DNA from: Halogranum rubrum
GTDB lineage: Archaea > Halobacteriota > Halobacteria > Halobacteriales > Haloferacaceae
Length of the DNA: 64,000 nucleotides
Assembly (NCBI RefSeq): GCF_900114455.1
Contig: NZ_FOTC01000005.1
Span: 1 to 64,000 of the forward strand
Direction of reading: 5' to 3'
A program made the position numbers and the translations under genes. This document shows, in pieces, positions 1-8,483 of the stretch (the first letter of the stretch is position 1; every line of letters starts with the position of its first letter). The notes beneath the pieces are model-generated. The model saw nothing but the letters and a program-made list of their open reading frames with translations. It ran no database searches and had not been told where the DNA came from.

Positions 1-8
1 AACAGAGG

Positions 9-229
9 CGAGTTAGTACCTTAAAGGCACCGAACTTCGCTCGTTCAGGGCTCCGATCGCGGACCGAGTTGAACGGCCCGCAGTCGCAGTGTGTCTGTAT
101 TACGTCCGAGTGCACTTAACCACTTAAGGGCACCGGAACGAGCTCGGCGTCGTCGTGTGATTTCGCCGAGTTCTGCGTACTTCAATCCGAGTGCCGTTTC
201 CCACTTAAGGGATTCGGATTTAGGCTCGG
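9..229. repeat. Three degenerate direct repeats with CTTAA core
   Basis: Copies lie at about 9-43, 105-147 and 186-229. Copies 2 and 3 share TCCGAGTGC, then CCACTTAAGGG (120-130 and 201-211, 81 bp apart), then CGG and a closing GCTCGG. Copy 1 is more diverged, with ACCTTAAAGGCACCG and GCTCG. The T/A-rich cores could act as tandem TATA elements, as in multi-promoter RNA operons, but no transcript is evident from the sequence. Confidence 0.5.
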
Positions 230-239
230 AGAGACGGAC

Positions 240-360
240 GGTGACTCGTGGGGTACACGAGTCATCGCACGTCTGGGACGCCCGGGTGACCCGGGCGCCC
301 TTCACATTGCATTCGATGGGAGTGATACGTAAAACGGTGCCGAAGAAAGTCGGCTTCGGC
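240..360 (+). repeat. Cluster of three hairpin-forming inverted repeats
   Basis: Hairpin 1 pairs TGACTCGTG (242-250) with CACGAGTCA (256-264) across a 5-nt loop, extended by two further pairs (one G-U). Hairpin 2 is a perfect 9+1+9 palindrome, CGCCCGGGT-G-ACCCGGGCG (279-297). Hairpin 3 pairs GCCGAAG (339-345) with CTTCGGC (354-360). They fall within 120 bp in DNA with no gene, so a structured RNA or transcript end is possible. No U-tract follows any of them. Confidence 0.55.
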
Positions 361-595
361 ATGCGGTTTCATACCCTACGAGAGAGGCTCACGGAGCTGA
401 TGCTGTTGTGCTCGGCTCAAGTGTTCGAGAGAATGTCGCGCGGCTGGAGGCCGGACAGTCATCCCACGCATCTTGCGTCTGGTCTGACCGGGTGTCGGCC
501 GCGCACACGAACGTGCTCGGAGCCGATGGAAAACCCTGTCGAGTGCTGCTTCACGCACGTGCGCGATGAGAAAATGTTTGGCCGGACTCTCGACG

Positions 596-904
596 CTACT
601 CTTCGAGGTGTTCGATACCCTTCTTCGAGACGTTCGCTTCGGTGATCGTGTCGGGCATCCAGTCGGGTTTGTTGTCCGGCGACGTCTCGTGCCACGCCCA
701 GCCCTCGTAGATGTGGACCTTGTCGGTACCCTTCTCTCGAAGACGAAGTTCGACACGGTCAGTCTCTTCTTCGGACGAGCCAGGTTCCAAACGGCGGGCA
801 GCCTTCAACGCTGCCTGCCGAGGAGTGTTCCCCGAGAACACGCTCGACTCATCACCGTTCGACTCTCGCAGCGCAAAGTTTCGTTTACCGTCGTCGCGTA
901 CCAT
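596..904 (-). CDS. MC1 family chromosomal protein
   Basis: This is a 102-residue member of the archaeal MC1 family of non-histone DNA-binding proteins, which bend and compact DNA. The family core is clear: NFALR near the N-terminus, a PRQAALKAA helix, LRLREKGTDKVHIYEGW, then PDWMPDTI and a C-terminal KKGIEHLEE. I chose the ATG at 904 because the MC1 fold starts right after it and GAGGGT lies 6 nt upstream. A TATA box (TATATTTATG, 942-951) gives a leader of about 16 nt. The extra 18 upstream in-frame residues run through this promoter. Monocistronic and divergent from the AbrB-like gene. Confidence 0.93.
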   Translation of the reverse strand: MVRDDGKRNFALRESNGDESSVFSGNTPRQAALKAARRLEPGSSEEETDRVELRLREKGTDKVHIYEGWAWHETSPDNKPDWMPDTITEANVSKKGIEHLEE

Positions 905-1158
905 GATTTTACCCTCTATGGCAAGTGACCACATGCCGAGGCATAAATATATCGGCAAAATGAGGACAATAGAGCCAAACGCTTATATACCACAACGCCG
1001 CTCTCGGGTGGTTTTCGGACCGACCGAAGCGAAAACCGGACAAAATCAGCGTCGCCAGACGATTGCGCGCACACAGAACAGGCCCAAAATAGCTCAAAAT
1101 AGGGGAGGTAAACAACACTTATGTATTTGCTACGGTGAACTCTCGATAGACAACCCCG
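905..1158. promoter_or_regulatory. Divergent promoter region, MC1 and AbrB-like genes
   Basis: The MC1 side has its TATA at 942-951. The + side has two TATA-like boxes: GCTTATATACC (981-991) and CTTATGTATTTG (1119-1130). The first predicts a start near 1011, exactly where an inverted repeat begins (GGTTTTCG 1010-1017 with CGAAAACC 1030-1037). Between the two lies GGAGGT (1104-1109) followed by a five-codon frame, MYLLR (1121-1138), ending 20 nt before the AbrB-like gene. The second box gives a leader of only about 12 nt. Confidence 0.5.
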
Positions 1159-1356
1159 ATGGTTCGGAAAAAGAAGCTCAGCCCGAGTGGTGCAAAAGAC
1201 AAGAACGGCGAGTACCACAACGTCCACCTCAACCTCCACGAAGACGAGCTCGCTGTCGCCGGGATGGAGATCGGCGACGAAGTGTTCGTTCGAGTCCGTG
1301 ACGGCAAGATCATCATTCAGAAAGCCGACCCGGACGACGTCGAGCACGACTTCTGA
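1159..1356 (+). CDS. AbrB-like (SpoVT-AbrB fold) small protein
   Basis: This is a 65-residue acidic protein with a basic head (MVRKKKLSPSG). It is followed by a beta-rich core, HNVHLNLHEDEL, then IGDEVFVRVRDGKIIIQKA, a pattern typical of swapped-hairpin AbrB/MazE DNA-binding domains. The acidic tail ends DDVEHDF. Such proteins usually bind DNA as dimers, either as transition-state regulators or as antitoxins, but no toxin gene is adjacent. It is flanked by the MC1 gene and pyrD and transcribed alone. Function beyond probable DNA binding is unknown. Confidence 0.8.
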   Translation: MVRKKKLSPSGAKDKNGEYHNVHLNLHEDELAVAGMEIGDEVFVRVRDGKIIIQKADPDDVEHDF

Positions 1357-1438
1357 ACCGCGAGTTCGCTTCGTCGCGACGAGAGCGACAGCGCCCGCTC
1401 CGTCGGGTTAATACCGGTTCGGTGATTCTCCACGCGCA

Positions 1439-2494
1439 ATGAGCCTCTACGACGTCGCGAAGCCGCTACTGTTCGCCCTCCCACCCGAGACGGCGCACCT
1501 CACGGTCAGCCGCCTCCTCCGCACCGCCCAACACACCCGCCTCGAAGACGTGCTTCGTCGACGATATCTCGTCGACGACGAACGACTGGCCGTCGACCGC
1601 TTCGGCCTGTCTTTCGACAACCCCGTCGGCGTCGCCGCCGGCTTCGACAAGAACGCCGAACTTCCCTCGATACTCACGGCGCTCGGCTTCAGTCACATCG
1701 AGGTCGGGGCCGTCACCGCGAAGCGACAGCCCGGAAACCCTCGCCCGCGCATGTTCCGCCTCCGCGACGACGAGGCACTCGTCAACCGAATGGGGTTCAA
1801 CAACGAGGGTGCCGACCGAATCGGTGACCGACTCGACACCCAATCGCTCCCTGACGCGCCCGTCGGCATCAACATCGGGAAGTCGAAAGTCACCCCGCTC
1901 GAAGACGCCGCGGAGGACTATCTCTACACCTACGAACGCGTCGCCGACGCCGGGGACTACTTCGTCGTCAACGTCTCCAGTCCGAACACTCCCGGTCTCC
2001 GTTCGCTCCAGAACCGCGAGTCACTGGAACAGATTTTCGGGACCCTCCAAGACGCCGGTGCCTCCCCACTCCTCGTGAAACTCTCGCCGGACCTCTCGGA
2101 GGGGGCTATCGAGGACGCACTGGCCGTCGTCGACGACTTGGGCCTCGACGGCGTCATCGCCACCAACACCACCACCGAACGACCCGACTCCCTACAGAGT
2201 CCCGAGAAAGCAGAGCGCGGCGGCCTCTCCGGGAAGCCACTCGAAGAGCGTGCGACGGGGATGGTCCGGTTCATCGCCGAGCGGACGGACGTCCCCATCG
2301 TCGGCGTCGGCGGTATCACGGACGCCGAGGGTGCCTACGCGAAGATTCGTGCGGGAGCCAGCGTCGTCCAACTCTACACGGGACTCGTCTACGAGGGTCC
2401 GGGGCTCGCCCGCGACATCAACGAAGGCCTCCTCGACTTGCTCGAACGTGACGGGTTCGACAGTATCGAAGACGCCGTCGGTGTTGACCGCTGA
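1439..2494 (+). CDS. pyrD: Dihydroorotate dehydrogenase (quinone), PyrD
   Basis: Membrane-associated FMN enzyme of de novo pyrimidine synthesis that oxidises dihydroorotate to orotate and passes electrons to quinone. The 351 residues match class 2 length. The N-terminal helical segment (MSLYDVAKPLLFALPPETAH) is the quinone-tunnel and membrane part. FNNEGAD, NVSSPNTPGLRSLQ (which includes the class 2 catalytic Ser), VIATNTT and the phosphate-binding VGVGGI...GASVVQLYTG motif follow in order. A TATA-like GGTTAATACC at 1406-1415 lies about 27 bp before the ATG, fitting a leaderless transcript. Confidence 0.96.
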   Translation: MSLYDVAKPLLFALPPETAHLTVSRLLRTAQHTRLEDVLRRRYLVDDERLAVDRFGLSFDNPVGVAAGFDKNAELPSILTALGFSHIEVGAVTAKRQPGNPRPRMFRLRDDEALVNRMGFNNEGADRIGDRLDTQSLPDAPVGINIGKSKVTPLEDAAEDYLYTYERVADAGDYFVVNVSSPNTPGLRSLQNRESLEQIFGTLQDAGASPLLVKLSPDLSEGAIEDALAVVDDLGLDGVIATNTTTERPDSLQSPEKAERGGLSGKPLEERATGMVRFIAERTDVPIVGVGGITDAEGAYAKIRAGASVVQLYTGLVYEGPGLARDINEGLLDLLERDGFDSIEDAVGVDR

Positions 2495-2556
2495 GTACCG
2501 CACTCGTTCCCGAGTCGACACTGCACTTTTCTCGTTCTCCGCTGTCTGACAGAGCC

Positions 2557-3924
2557 ATGGAACGAGCGTCGGCGAATACGACGGCCGGTGAGTCGAACAG
2601 GAGTCGAACGGACGGAGGGGCCACCACAGAGCAGACGCCGAGTGACTCGACACGTGAACTCGCCGTCGACGTCGTCGTCGTCGGTGCCGGACCGGGTGGC
2701 TGCGTCCTCAGTTACTTGCTCGCCCGAAGCGGCGTCGAGGTAGCACTCCTCGAACGGCACGCCGACTTGGACCGCGAGTTCAGAGGGTTCGGCTTCCAAC
2801 CCGACGTGCTCCGACTGTTCGACGGGATGGGGCTGCTGAAGGAGGTACTCGACCTCGACCACGAGCGAATCGAGACGGGCGAACTCTACATCTACGGCGA
2901 CCCCTGCGAGATATTCGACTTCGACGACGTTCCCGGCCCGTACAACTACGGCATCCTGATGGAACAGCCGCCACTGCTGGAACTCCTCATCGAGGAGGCG
3001 TCGGCCTACGAGAACTTCACCTACTACCCGAGCACGCCGGTCCGTGACCTCGTCGTCGAAGGCGGACAGGCCGTCGGCGTCGACGCCACCGACCGCGTGG
3101 CCGACGAGGACCTAACCATTCGAAGCAGACTCGTGGTCGGTGCCGACGGGCGGTTTTCGACTGTGCGGAAGGCCGCCGGTATCGACCCCGGACTGCTCGA
3201 CTCGGACATCGAACTCCTCTGGTTCAAACTCCCCGACACGGTCGCCCATAGCGCCGCACAGTCACGACTCAACGAACACGGACTCCTCCTCTACTTCGGA
3301 CTCGGCGGTGGCGAGGTACAACTCGGCTGGTTCGTCGAGAGCGGAACGTATCCGGACCTCCGCGCCGAGGGCATCGAATCGTTCCGAAAGCGACTCGCCG
3401 CCGTCGACCCGTCGCTGTCCGCGGCGTTCCCCGGCGCACTGCCTGACTTCGAGCACTGCTCGCTCCTCCACATCGCGCCGGGACTCAGTACGACGTGGGT
3501 CGACGACGGACTCTTACTCCTCGGTGACGCGGCCCACGTCGCCTCACCCGTCGGCGCACAGGGAAACGCACTCGCGATTCAGGACGCCGTCGTCGCGCAC
3601 GCGACGGTGATGAACGCACTCGACCGAGAGCGCGGACGGGATACACCACTTCCGGAGGAACTCCTCCGGCGGTACGTCGACCGCCGTCGCCCGGACGTGA
3701 AGCGAGTCATGCGCGCCCAACGACGGGGCGAGAAGATGCTCTCGCTGTACGTCCGCCACGGCGACGCAGTTCCGGAGGCGGTGAAGCGTCCGCTCCTGAA
3801 AGCGATGTTCGGGGTCGCCTCGAAGGTTCCCTTCGCCCGGACGCGCGTGGGGCAGAAACTCGTCGAGACGTTCATGTTCGGCCCCGACCCCGTGACCGTC
3901 GATACGACGTGGTTCACCGATTGA
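2557..3924 (+). CDS. FAD-dependent oxidoreductase, PHBH/UbiH type
   Basis: A 455-residue flavoprotein. After an acidic, low-complexity head of about 38 residues come the Rossmann FAD motif VVGAGPGGCVLSYLLARSG, a GADGR signature (LVVGADGRFSTVRKAAGI) and the second FAD motif LLLGDAAHVASPVGAQGNALAIQDA. These three in this order define the aromatic hydroxylase / geranylgeranyl reductase superfamily. The substrate cannot be read from the sequence. A TATA-like CTTTTCTC lies about 27 bp before the ATG, so it probably has its own leaderless transcript rather than being co-transcribed with pyrD. Its 3' end overlaps the convergent acetyltransferase gene by 11 bp. Confidence 0.85.
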   Translation: MERASANTTAGESNRSRTDGGATTEQTPSDSTRELAVDVVVVGAGPGGCVLSYLLARSGVEVALLERHADLDREFRGFGFQPDVLRLFDGMGLLKEVLDLDHERIETGELYIYGDPCEIFDFDDVPGPYNYGILMEQPPLLELLIEEASAYENFTYYPSTPVRDLVVEGGQAVGVDATDRVADEDLTIRSRLVVGADGRFSTVRKAAGIDPGLLDSDIELLWFKLPDTVAHSAAQSRLNEHGLLLYFGLGGGEVQLGWFVESGTYPDLRAEGIESFRKRLAAVDPSLSAAFPGALPDFEHCSLLHIAPGLSTTWVDDGLLLLGDAAHVASPVGAQGNALAIQDAVVAHATVMNALDRERGRDTPLPEELLRRYVDRRRPDVKRVMRAQRRGEKMLSLYVRHGDAVPEAVKRPLLKAMFGVASKVPFARTRVGQKLVETFMFGPDPVTVDTTWFTD

Positions 3925-4390
3925 GACGAGGAGTCGCCGAACACGACATCGCCACGAACTCGTACGCTCCGCCGTTAGTCTCCTGTTGAAACGTCGCCTC
4001 CTTCTCGAAGCCGACGGACTCGTAGACGCGGATAGCCCGTTCGTTGAACGTCGCGACGGCGAGTCGGAACTCCTGTGGGTCGTATCGCTCGCGGGCGAAG
4101 TCGAGTCCGGCCTCGACGAACGTCACTCCTCGCCCCCTTCCAGTTCGACTCGGCTCCATCCCGAGACCGAGTTCGACGACGTCGTCGACGACGGCGAAGG
4201 TGAAGAATCCGGCCAGTCCGTCGTCGTCGTAGACGGCGAACGACCGGTTCTCCCACTTCGATTCGTCGAGAAAGAGGTCGCGGTCTTCGGGGTCGCTCGC
4301 CACGTCGTAGAACGAGTACGGCCCCTCGTACGACCAGTCGACGATGACGTGGGCGTCTTCGTGGGTCATGGGGACGAACTGATAGCTCAT
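3914..4390 (-). CDS. GNAT family N-acetyltransferase
   Basis: 158 residues. An N-terminal MTHEDAHVIVDWSYEGPYSFYD segment is followed by strands GFFTFAVV and VELGLGMEPSRTGRGRGVTFVEAGLDF, which carry the acetyl-CoA pyrophosphate loop (R-x-G-R-G). The motif B region is AVATFNERAIRVYESVGFEKEATF. The family moves an acetyl group from acetyl-CoA to an amine; the target here is unknown. The start at 4390 follows a T-rich box (about 4417-4425) at the leaderless promoter distance. Longer in-frame extensions upstream look non-coding. It overlaps the flavoprotein gene by 11 bp, tail to tail. Confidence 0.85.
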   Translation of the reverse strand: MSYQFVPMTHEDAHVIVDWSYEGPYSFYDVASDPEDRDLFLDESKWENRSFAVYDDDGLAGFFTFAVVDDVVELGLGMEPSRTGRGRGVTFVEAGLDFARERYDPQEFRLAVATFNERAIRVYESVGFEKEATFQQETNGGAYEFVAMSCSATPRLNR

Positions 4391-4436
4391 GGATGTGCAG
4401 ACGACGAACCGAGAGAAAACAGCGGCGACCGTGAGA

Positions 4437-7034
4437 TTAGTTCTGGACGATGACGAGCGCACCCTCGGCTTCGAGCATCTCGCCCTCGCCGGAGTACTTA
4501 CGCTCGCGGTTGACCTCGAACAGGTCCGCACCGAGTTCGACGTCGGCGGCGTGGAGCACGCCGTCTTCGATGACGTAGTCGTCCGCTTCGAGCGCGGCCT
4601 CGATGTCCGGCACCTTGCTGCCGAACTGCGGGCCGACCTGTGCGTAGTCGAGGTCGATACCCGTGACGACCGACTCGATTTCGGGTTCCTCTTCTAAGGT
4701 TTCCAGCGTGTCGACGTGCATCACGCGGCTGATGTCTTCCTCCAGACCGGCGATGTTGCCGTAGACCTGCACCGTGTCGACTTCGGCGTTCATCGACAGT
4801 TGGTTGTCGGTCTTGTACTTCCGGAGCACGCTCACGACGGCCATCGCCGTCTCGCCGGCTTCGAGGTCGGCCTCCACACCGACCGGTTCGGGCCAGTCGG
4901 CGCGGTGGACGCTCGTCTCGGCGTCGTACATGTCCCGCCACAGTTCCTCCGTGATGTGTGCGAGGAACGGCGCGAACAGTTTCAGGAACGTCTGGTGGGC
5001 GGTCCGGAGCGTATAGGCCGCAGACACGTCGCCACCGTCCTGCAGTCGCTGTTTGGCGATTTCGAGGTAGTCGTCACAGAACGTGTGCCAGAAGAAACTC
5101 CGCAGGCTGTCGCGAGCCTTCGAGAACTCCCGGTTGTCGAGTTTCTCGGTGACGAACTCGACTTCGGCGTCGAGTTCGGCGAGAAGCCACTTGTCGATGG
5201 GTTTGAGGTCTGGCTCGTCGGGCGTCTCGTCGGCGAGATGCTCGACGAGTTTCGACGCGTTCCACAGCTTCCGCATCAGTTTCTCGCCCGCGACGAGTCC
5301 CTTCTCTTGGTACGGCAGGTCGTCGCCGATAGCACTGCCGGCGGCCCAGTAACGCGCGGCGTCGACAGGGTACTTCTCCATGACCTCGTCGGGCGAGACG
5401 ATGTTGCCGAGCGACTTCGACATCTTCACTCGGTTCTCGTCGAGCACCATCCCGTTGATCATCACGGAGTCGAACGGCACCTCGCCGGTGTGCTCGTAGC
5501 ACTTCACGACGGTGTGGAACAGCCAGAAGGAGATGATGTCGTGGCCCTGCGGGCGCATGTCGAACGGGTAGATTTCGGGGAACTCCATCTGGAACTCCTC
5601 TCCGTTCCAGTCCCACCCGGCGTTGATGAGCGGCGTGAGCGAGGACGTCGCCCATGTGTCGAACACGTCGTCTTCCGGGACGAGTTCGCCGTGTCCGCAC
5701 TCGGGACACGAGTCGACCGGCGGGTCGTCCGAGAGCGGGTCGACCGGCAGGTCCTCGCGTTCGGCCATCACGGGGTGGTCGCAGTCTTCACAGTACCAGA
5801 CCGGGAACGGAATCCCCGACGAGCGCTGTCGGGAGATGGCCCAGTCCCACTGGAGGCCTTCGATCCAGTTTTTGTACCGCGTGAACATCTTCTCCGGGAA
5901 CCACTCCATCTGCCGACCGGCTTCCAGATACTCGTCGGTCTTGTCGAGGAGTTTGATGTACCACTGGTCTTTGACGAGGAACTCGACGCTCGTCCCACAG
6001 CGTTCGTGGACGTTCACGGTGTGGGTGATAGCGCGCTTGTCGAGCAGGACATCCGCGTCGTCGAGGTCCGAGACGATGGCTTCGCGGGCTTCGGTCGAGG
6101 CGTGCAGACCGTCGTACTCGCCCGCGACTTCCGTCATCGTACCGGATTCGTCGATGGCGATACGGAGCGGCAGGTCGTGTGCTTGGTACCACTCGATGTC
6201 GGTCTGGTCGCCGAACGTACAGCACATGACGAGGCCCGTCCCCGTCTCCAGGTCGACGCGTTCGTCTTCGAGGATGGGAACGGTCTGGCCGAACAGCGGC
6301 ACTTCGGCCTCTTCGCCGACCAGATGCTGGTTCTCGTCGTCGTCGGGGTGGACGAAGACGGCGACACAGGCGGGCAGCAGTTCGGGGCGCGTCGTCGAGA
6401 TGACGAACGACTCGTCCGAATCAGCCACCTCGAAGGCGATGTCGTGGAAGTGCGACGCCTGTTCGTCGTCTTCGGTCTCCACTTGCGAGATGGCCGTCTC
6501 ACACTCGGGACACCAAATCGCCGGAGCACGCTGACGGTACTCGCGGCCTTGGTCGTAGAGTTCGATGAAGGAGAGCTGAGAGATGCGCTGGACGCGTGGC
6601 TCGATGGTCTGGTAGGTCTGGTCCCAGTCGATGGAGACGCCGATGCCCTGCATCTTCTCGTTGAAGTCGGCCTCGTACTCGGCGGTGACCTCGCGGCACA
6701 TCTCCTGGAACTCGCGGCGGCCGAAGTCCTGATGACGAACGTCGAGTTCGTCTTCAGTCAGACGTTCGGAGGCGATTCCGTTGTCGTCGTAGCCGAAGGG
6801 GAAGAAGACGTCTTTCCCCTGCATCCGGTTGAACCGGGCGACGACGTCCTGCAGAATCGAGCCGTAGACGTGGCCCCAGTGGAGGCTGCCGGATACCGTC
6901 GGCGGCGGCGTGTCGATCGAGAAGACGGTGTTCGGGTCGACGGCTTCACCTTGGTAGGCGTAGGTGTCTTCGGACACCCACCGGTCTTGCCACTTGGATT
7001 CGACGGTCTCAGAGTCGTATTCTCCACTCGGCAT
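4437..7034 (-). CDS. valS: Valyl-tRNA synthetase
   Basis: Class I synthetase charging tRNA-Val with valine, 865 residues. The HIGH-type signature is SGSLHWGHVYG near residue 50, and the KMSKS loop is VKMSKSLGN. The CP1 editing domain between them includes the TTRPELLPACVAVFVHP stretch. Two zinc-type cysteine pairs occur (WCPECETA and YCEDCDHP with CPECGHG). The anticodon-binding helical domain and a C-terminal domain end the protein. A TATTTAA box at about 7061-7067 fits a near-leaderless start. Confidence 0.97.
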   Translation of the reverse strand: MPSGEYDSETVESKWQDRWVSEDTYAYQGEAVDPNTVFSIDTPPPTVSGSLHWGHVYGSILQDVVARFNRMQGKDVFFPFGYDDNGIASERLTEDELDVRHQDFGRREFQEMCREVTAEYEADFNEKMQGIGVSIDWDQTYQTIEPRVQRISQLSFIELYDQGREYRQRAPAIWCPECETAISQVETEDDEQASHFHDIAFEVADSDESFVISTTRPELLPACVAVFVHPDDDENQHLVGEEAEVPLFGQTVPILEDERVDLETGTGLVMCCTFGDQTDIEWYQAHDLPLRIAIDESGTMTEVAGEYDGLHASTEAREAIVSDLDDADVLLDKRAITHTVNVHERCGTSVEFLVKDQWYIKLLDKTDEYLEAGRQMEWFPEKMFTRYKNWIEGLQWDWAISRQRSSGIPFPVWYCEDCDHPVMAEREDLPVDPLSDDPPVDSCPECGHGELVPEDDVFDTWATSSLTPLINAGWDWNGEEFQMEFPEIYPFDMRPQGHDIISFWLFHTVVKCYEHTGEVPFDSVMINGMVLDENRVKMSKSLGNIVSPDEVMEKYPVDAARYWAAGSAIGDDLPYQEKGLVAGEKLMRKLWNASKLVEHLADETPDEPDLKPIDKWLLAELDAEVEFVTEKLDNREFSKARDSLRSFFWHTFCDDYLEIAKQRLQDGGDVSAAYTLRTAHQTFLKLFAPFLAHITEELWRDMYDAETSVHRADWPEPVGVEADLEAGETAMAVVSVLRKYKTDNQLSMNAEVDTVQVYGNIAGLEEDISRVMHVDTLETLEEEPEIESVVTGIDLDYAQVGPQFGSKVPDIEAALEADDYVIEDGVLHAADVELGADLFEVNRERKYSGEGEMLEAEGALVIVQN

Positions 7035-7121
7035 TCTTGGGTTGTGCTCGGCCTGCGTCGCTGTTAAATACCTCGGTTAGCCGGAGCGAAGCGAGCGAGG
7101 CCGTCGAACGTGGACGCGGAC

Positions 7122-8186
7122 TCACCGCTGGGAGTCTCGCAGGATGAGTGGGCCGATAGCGAGCGTCCGCTTCGCGACGGTGGCGACGCGGAAGATGTAC
7201 GAGATGAAGATGAAGAAGGGGAGGAGCGTGAGCGTAAACGCTCCTACCGTGACCCACGTGATGTCGTCGACGCCGAGCGTCGTCCCCGGGAACGACCCAT
7301 CTCCGACGAACATGAACATCGCGCCGGCGACGACGAGGGCCGGAACCGCCGCGTAGAGGATGTACTGTGAGAGGTTGACGAGCGCCCACTCGAAGTACAG
7401 CGTCTTGATGTGTTCCCGCGCCGGCCCGAACATCGTCAGCGAGGTCTTCAGGTCGTGGAACGCCTCTTCTTCCTCCCGAGAGAGGCTGTCTCCGAACTCG
7501 TTCACCATCCGGTCGACCTGAAACACCTTCCACGAGTAGTTGTAGTCGAGCGCCGCATAGACCACGTCGAAGGTGCCGAACTGCGACCCGTCGAGTTTCT
7601 CGCGCACCGTCTCGGCGTTCCCGTCCAGACTGTCGACGAACTCCTCGAGTTGCTCCTGTAACTCGTCGGGAGCGGAGTCACTCTCGTGGATGAGTCGGTC
7701 GAGTCTCTCCGCTCGGTCCTGGCTCTCGGCGACGAGCGCCCGGAGGAAGTTCGAGGGGTCCGAGGGAGCGGTCGACCCGAGCATCTCCTCGGTGTACGTT
7801 CGGAAGTCCTCGGCGTTGCTCATCCGTCGCCGTTGGTCGCCGAGCGGACCGTTCTCCTGCGAGAGGACGAGTTGGTTGATACTGACGACGAGCGTCGTCC
7901 CAGTGACGATGACGCTTATCATCGTCGTGAACCCCGTCTCGATGGTGTCGCCGCGCTGGATGCTCAACTGTAACGAGGGGTAGAGGACGACGGAGAAGAC
8001 TATCAGACTCGCGAAGACGAGGACCGACAGGAGCGCGACGAGACCCAGTCGGTTGGCGCTGAGGAGCACCCAGACCTTCAGGCGACTCTCGTCGGCGCGG
8101 GCGCGCATCGTGTTCTCCGTCCCGATAGAGTCGCCTTCACCGTCGTCGTTGTCGTCGTCGTCGCTCCCGCCCTGACGGTCAGTCAC
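7122..8186 (-). CDS. Four-TM haloarchaeal membrane protein, copy A
   Basis: A 354-residue protein of unknown function. An acidic Asp-rich N-terminus precedes TM segments at about 41-68 and 82-105. Then comes a long soluble helical region (about 110-265, probably coiled coil: QDRAERLDRLIHESDS, LQEQLEEFVDSLDG). Two TM segments follow at about 275-298 and 310-336. Signature stretches are VVSINQLVLSQENGPL after TM2 and FISYIFRVATVAKRTL after TM4. Both recur in the protein at 13775-14827, so the window carries two paralogues. It overlaps the upstream DUF4177-like gene by 8 bp, indicating an operon. Confidence 0.75.
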   Translation of the reverse strand: MTDRQGGSDDDDNDDGEGDSIGTENTMRARADESRLKVWVLLSANRLGLVALLSVLVFASLIVFSVVLYPSLQLSIQRGDTIETGFTTMISVIVTGTTLVVSINQLVLSQENGPLGDQRRRMSNAEDFRTYTEEMLGSTAPSDPSNFLRALVAESQDRAERLDRLIHESDSAPDELQEQLEEFVDSLDGNAETVREKLDGSQFGTFDVVYAALDYNYSWKVFQVDRMVNEFGDSLSREEEEAFHDLKTSLTMFGPAREHIKTLYFEWALVNLSQYILYAAVPALVVAGAMFMFVGDGSFPGTTLGVDDITWVTVGAFTLTLLPFFIFISYIFRVATVAKRTLAIGPLILRDSQR

Positions 8187-8430
8187 GGTGTCTCCGTTCT
8201 ACGCTGTCGGGGGCGTCGTCCGTCGACTCGTCGCGATACGGCCGTTCGAACACGAGGTACTTCGTCCCGCCGCCGACGTACTCGACCGTCTCGACCAGTC
8301 GCCACCCCTCTGCGGCGAGGTCGTTCAGTTCGTCACTCGGGTCGCGGGCCTCCTTCTTCGCCGCTTCGCGAGGCGGACGAATCGCCCGATACTCCCATCG
8401 GTCCGTCGAATCGCCGGCGTCGTCGGTCAT
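8179..8430 (-). CDS. DUF4177-like small protein
   Basis: 83 residues. The core WEYRAIRPPRE...DELNDLAAEGWRLVETVEYVGGGTKYLVFERPY matches the DUF4177 pattern, where the GW(R/E)L turn follows a short helix and a beta strand ends the domain. No enzymatic motif is visible and the function is unknown. It is the first gene of a two-gene operon with the four-TM protein, whose start codon overlaps this gene's end, so the two are likely translationally coupled and may work together. Confidence 0.75.
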   Translation of the reverse strand: MTDDAGDSTDRWEYRAIRPPREAAKKEARDPSDELNDLAAEGWRLVETVEYVGGGTKYLVFERPYRDESTDDAPDSVERRHRD

Positions 8431-8483
8431 GTCTCATCGTCCACGTCGATTGTCGATAAGCGTACTTGCCGAGCGTGTCGCAC

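Larger units (their letters stand above)
1..595. other. Non-coding left edge with repeats and hairpins
   Basis: I see no convincing gene here. Open frames on both strands are rich in Arg and Ser, have no haloarchaeal codon bias and resemble nothing I recognise. The stretch holds three degenerate copies of a motif centred on CACTTAAGGG and three strong inverted repeats, listed separately. It could be the flank of an RNA gene lying to the left, or it could encode a structured RNA on the + strand. No tRNA-like or 5S-like sequence was found in it. Confidence 0.5.

Noticed and set aside
91-645. 184-codon frame at the left edge
   Set aside because: Runs through repeats and hairpins, with Arg-rich composition and no haloarchaeal protein character; it also overlaps the MC1 gene.
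4716-7067. 783-codon frame antisense to valS
   Set aside because: It mirrors the third-position bias of valS and has no recognisable domain; valS is unmistakable.
7080-7101. GGAGCGAAGCGAGCGAGG motif upstream of valS
   Set aside because: Simple GCGAG-type repeats like this are frequent in haloarchaeal intergenic DNA, and it has no dyad or promoter placement of note.
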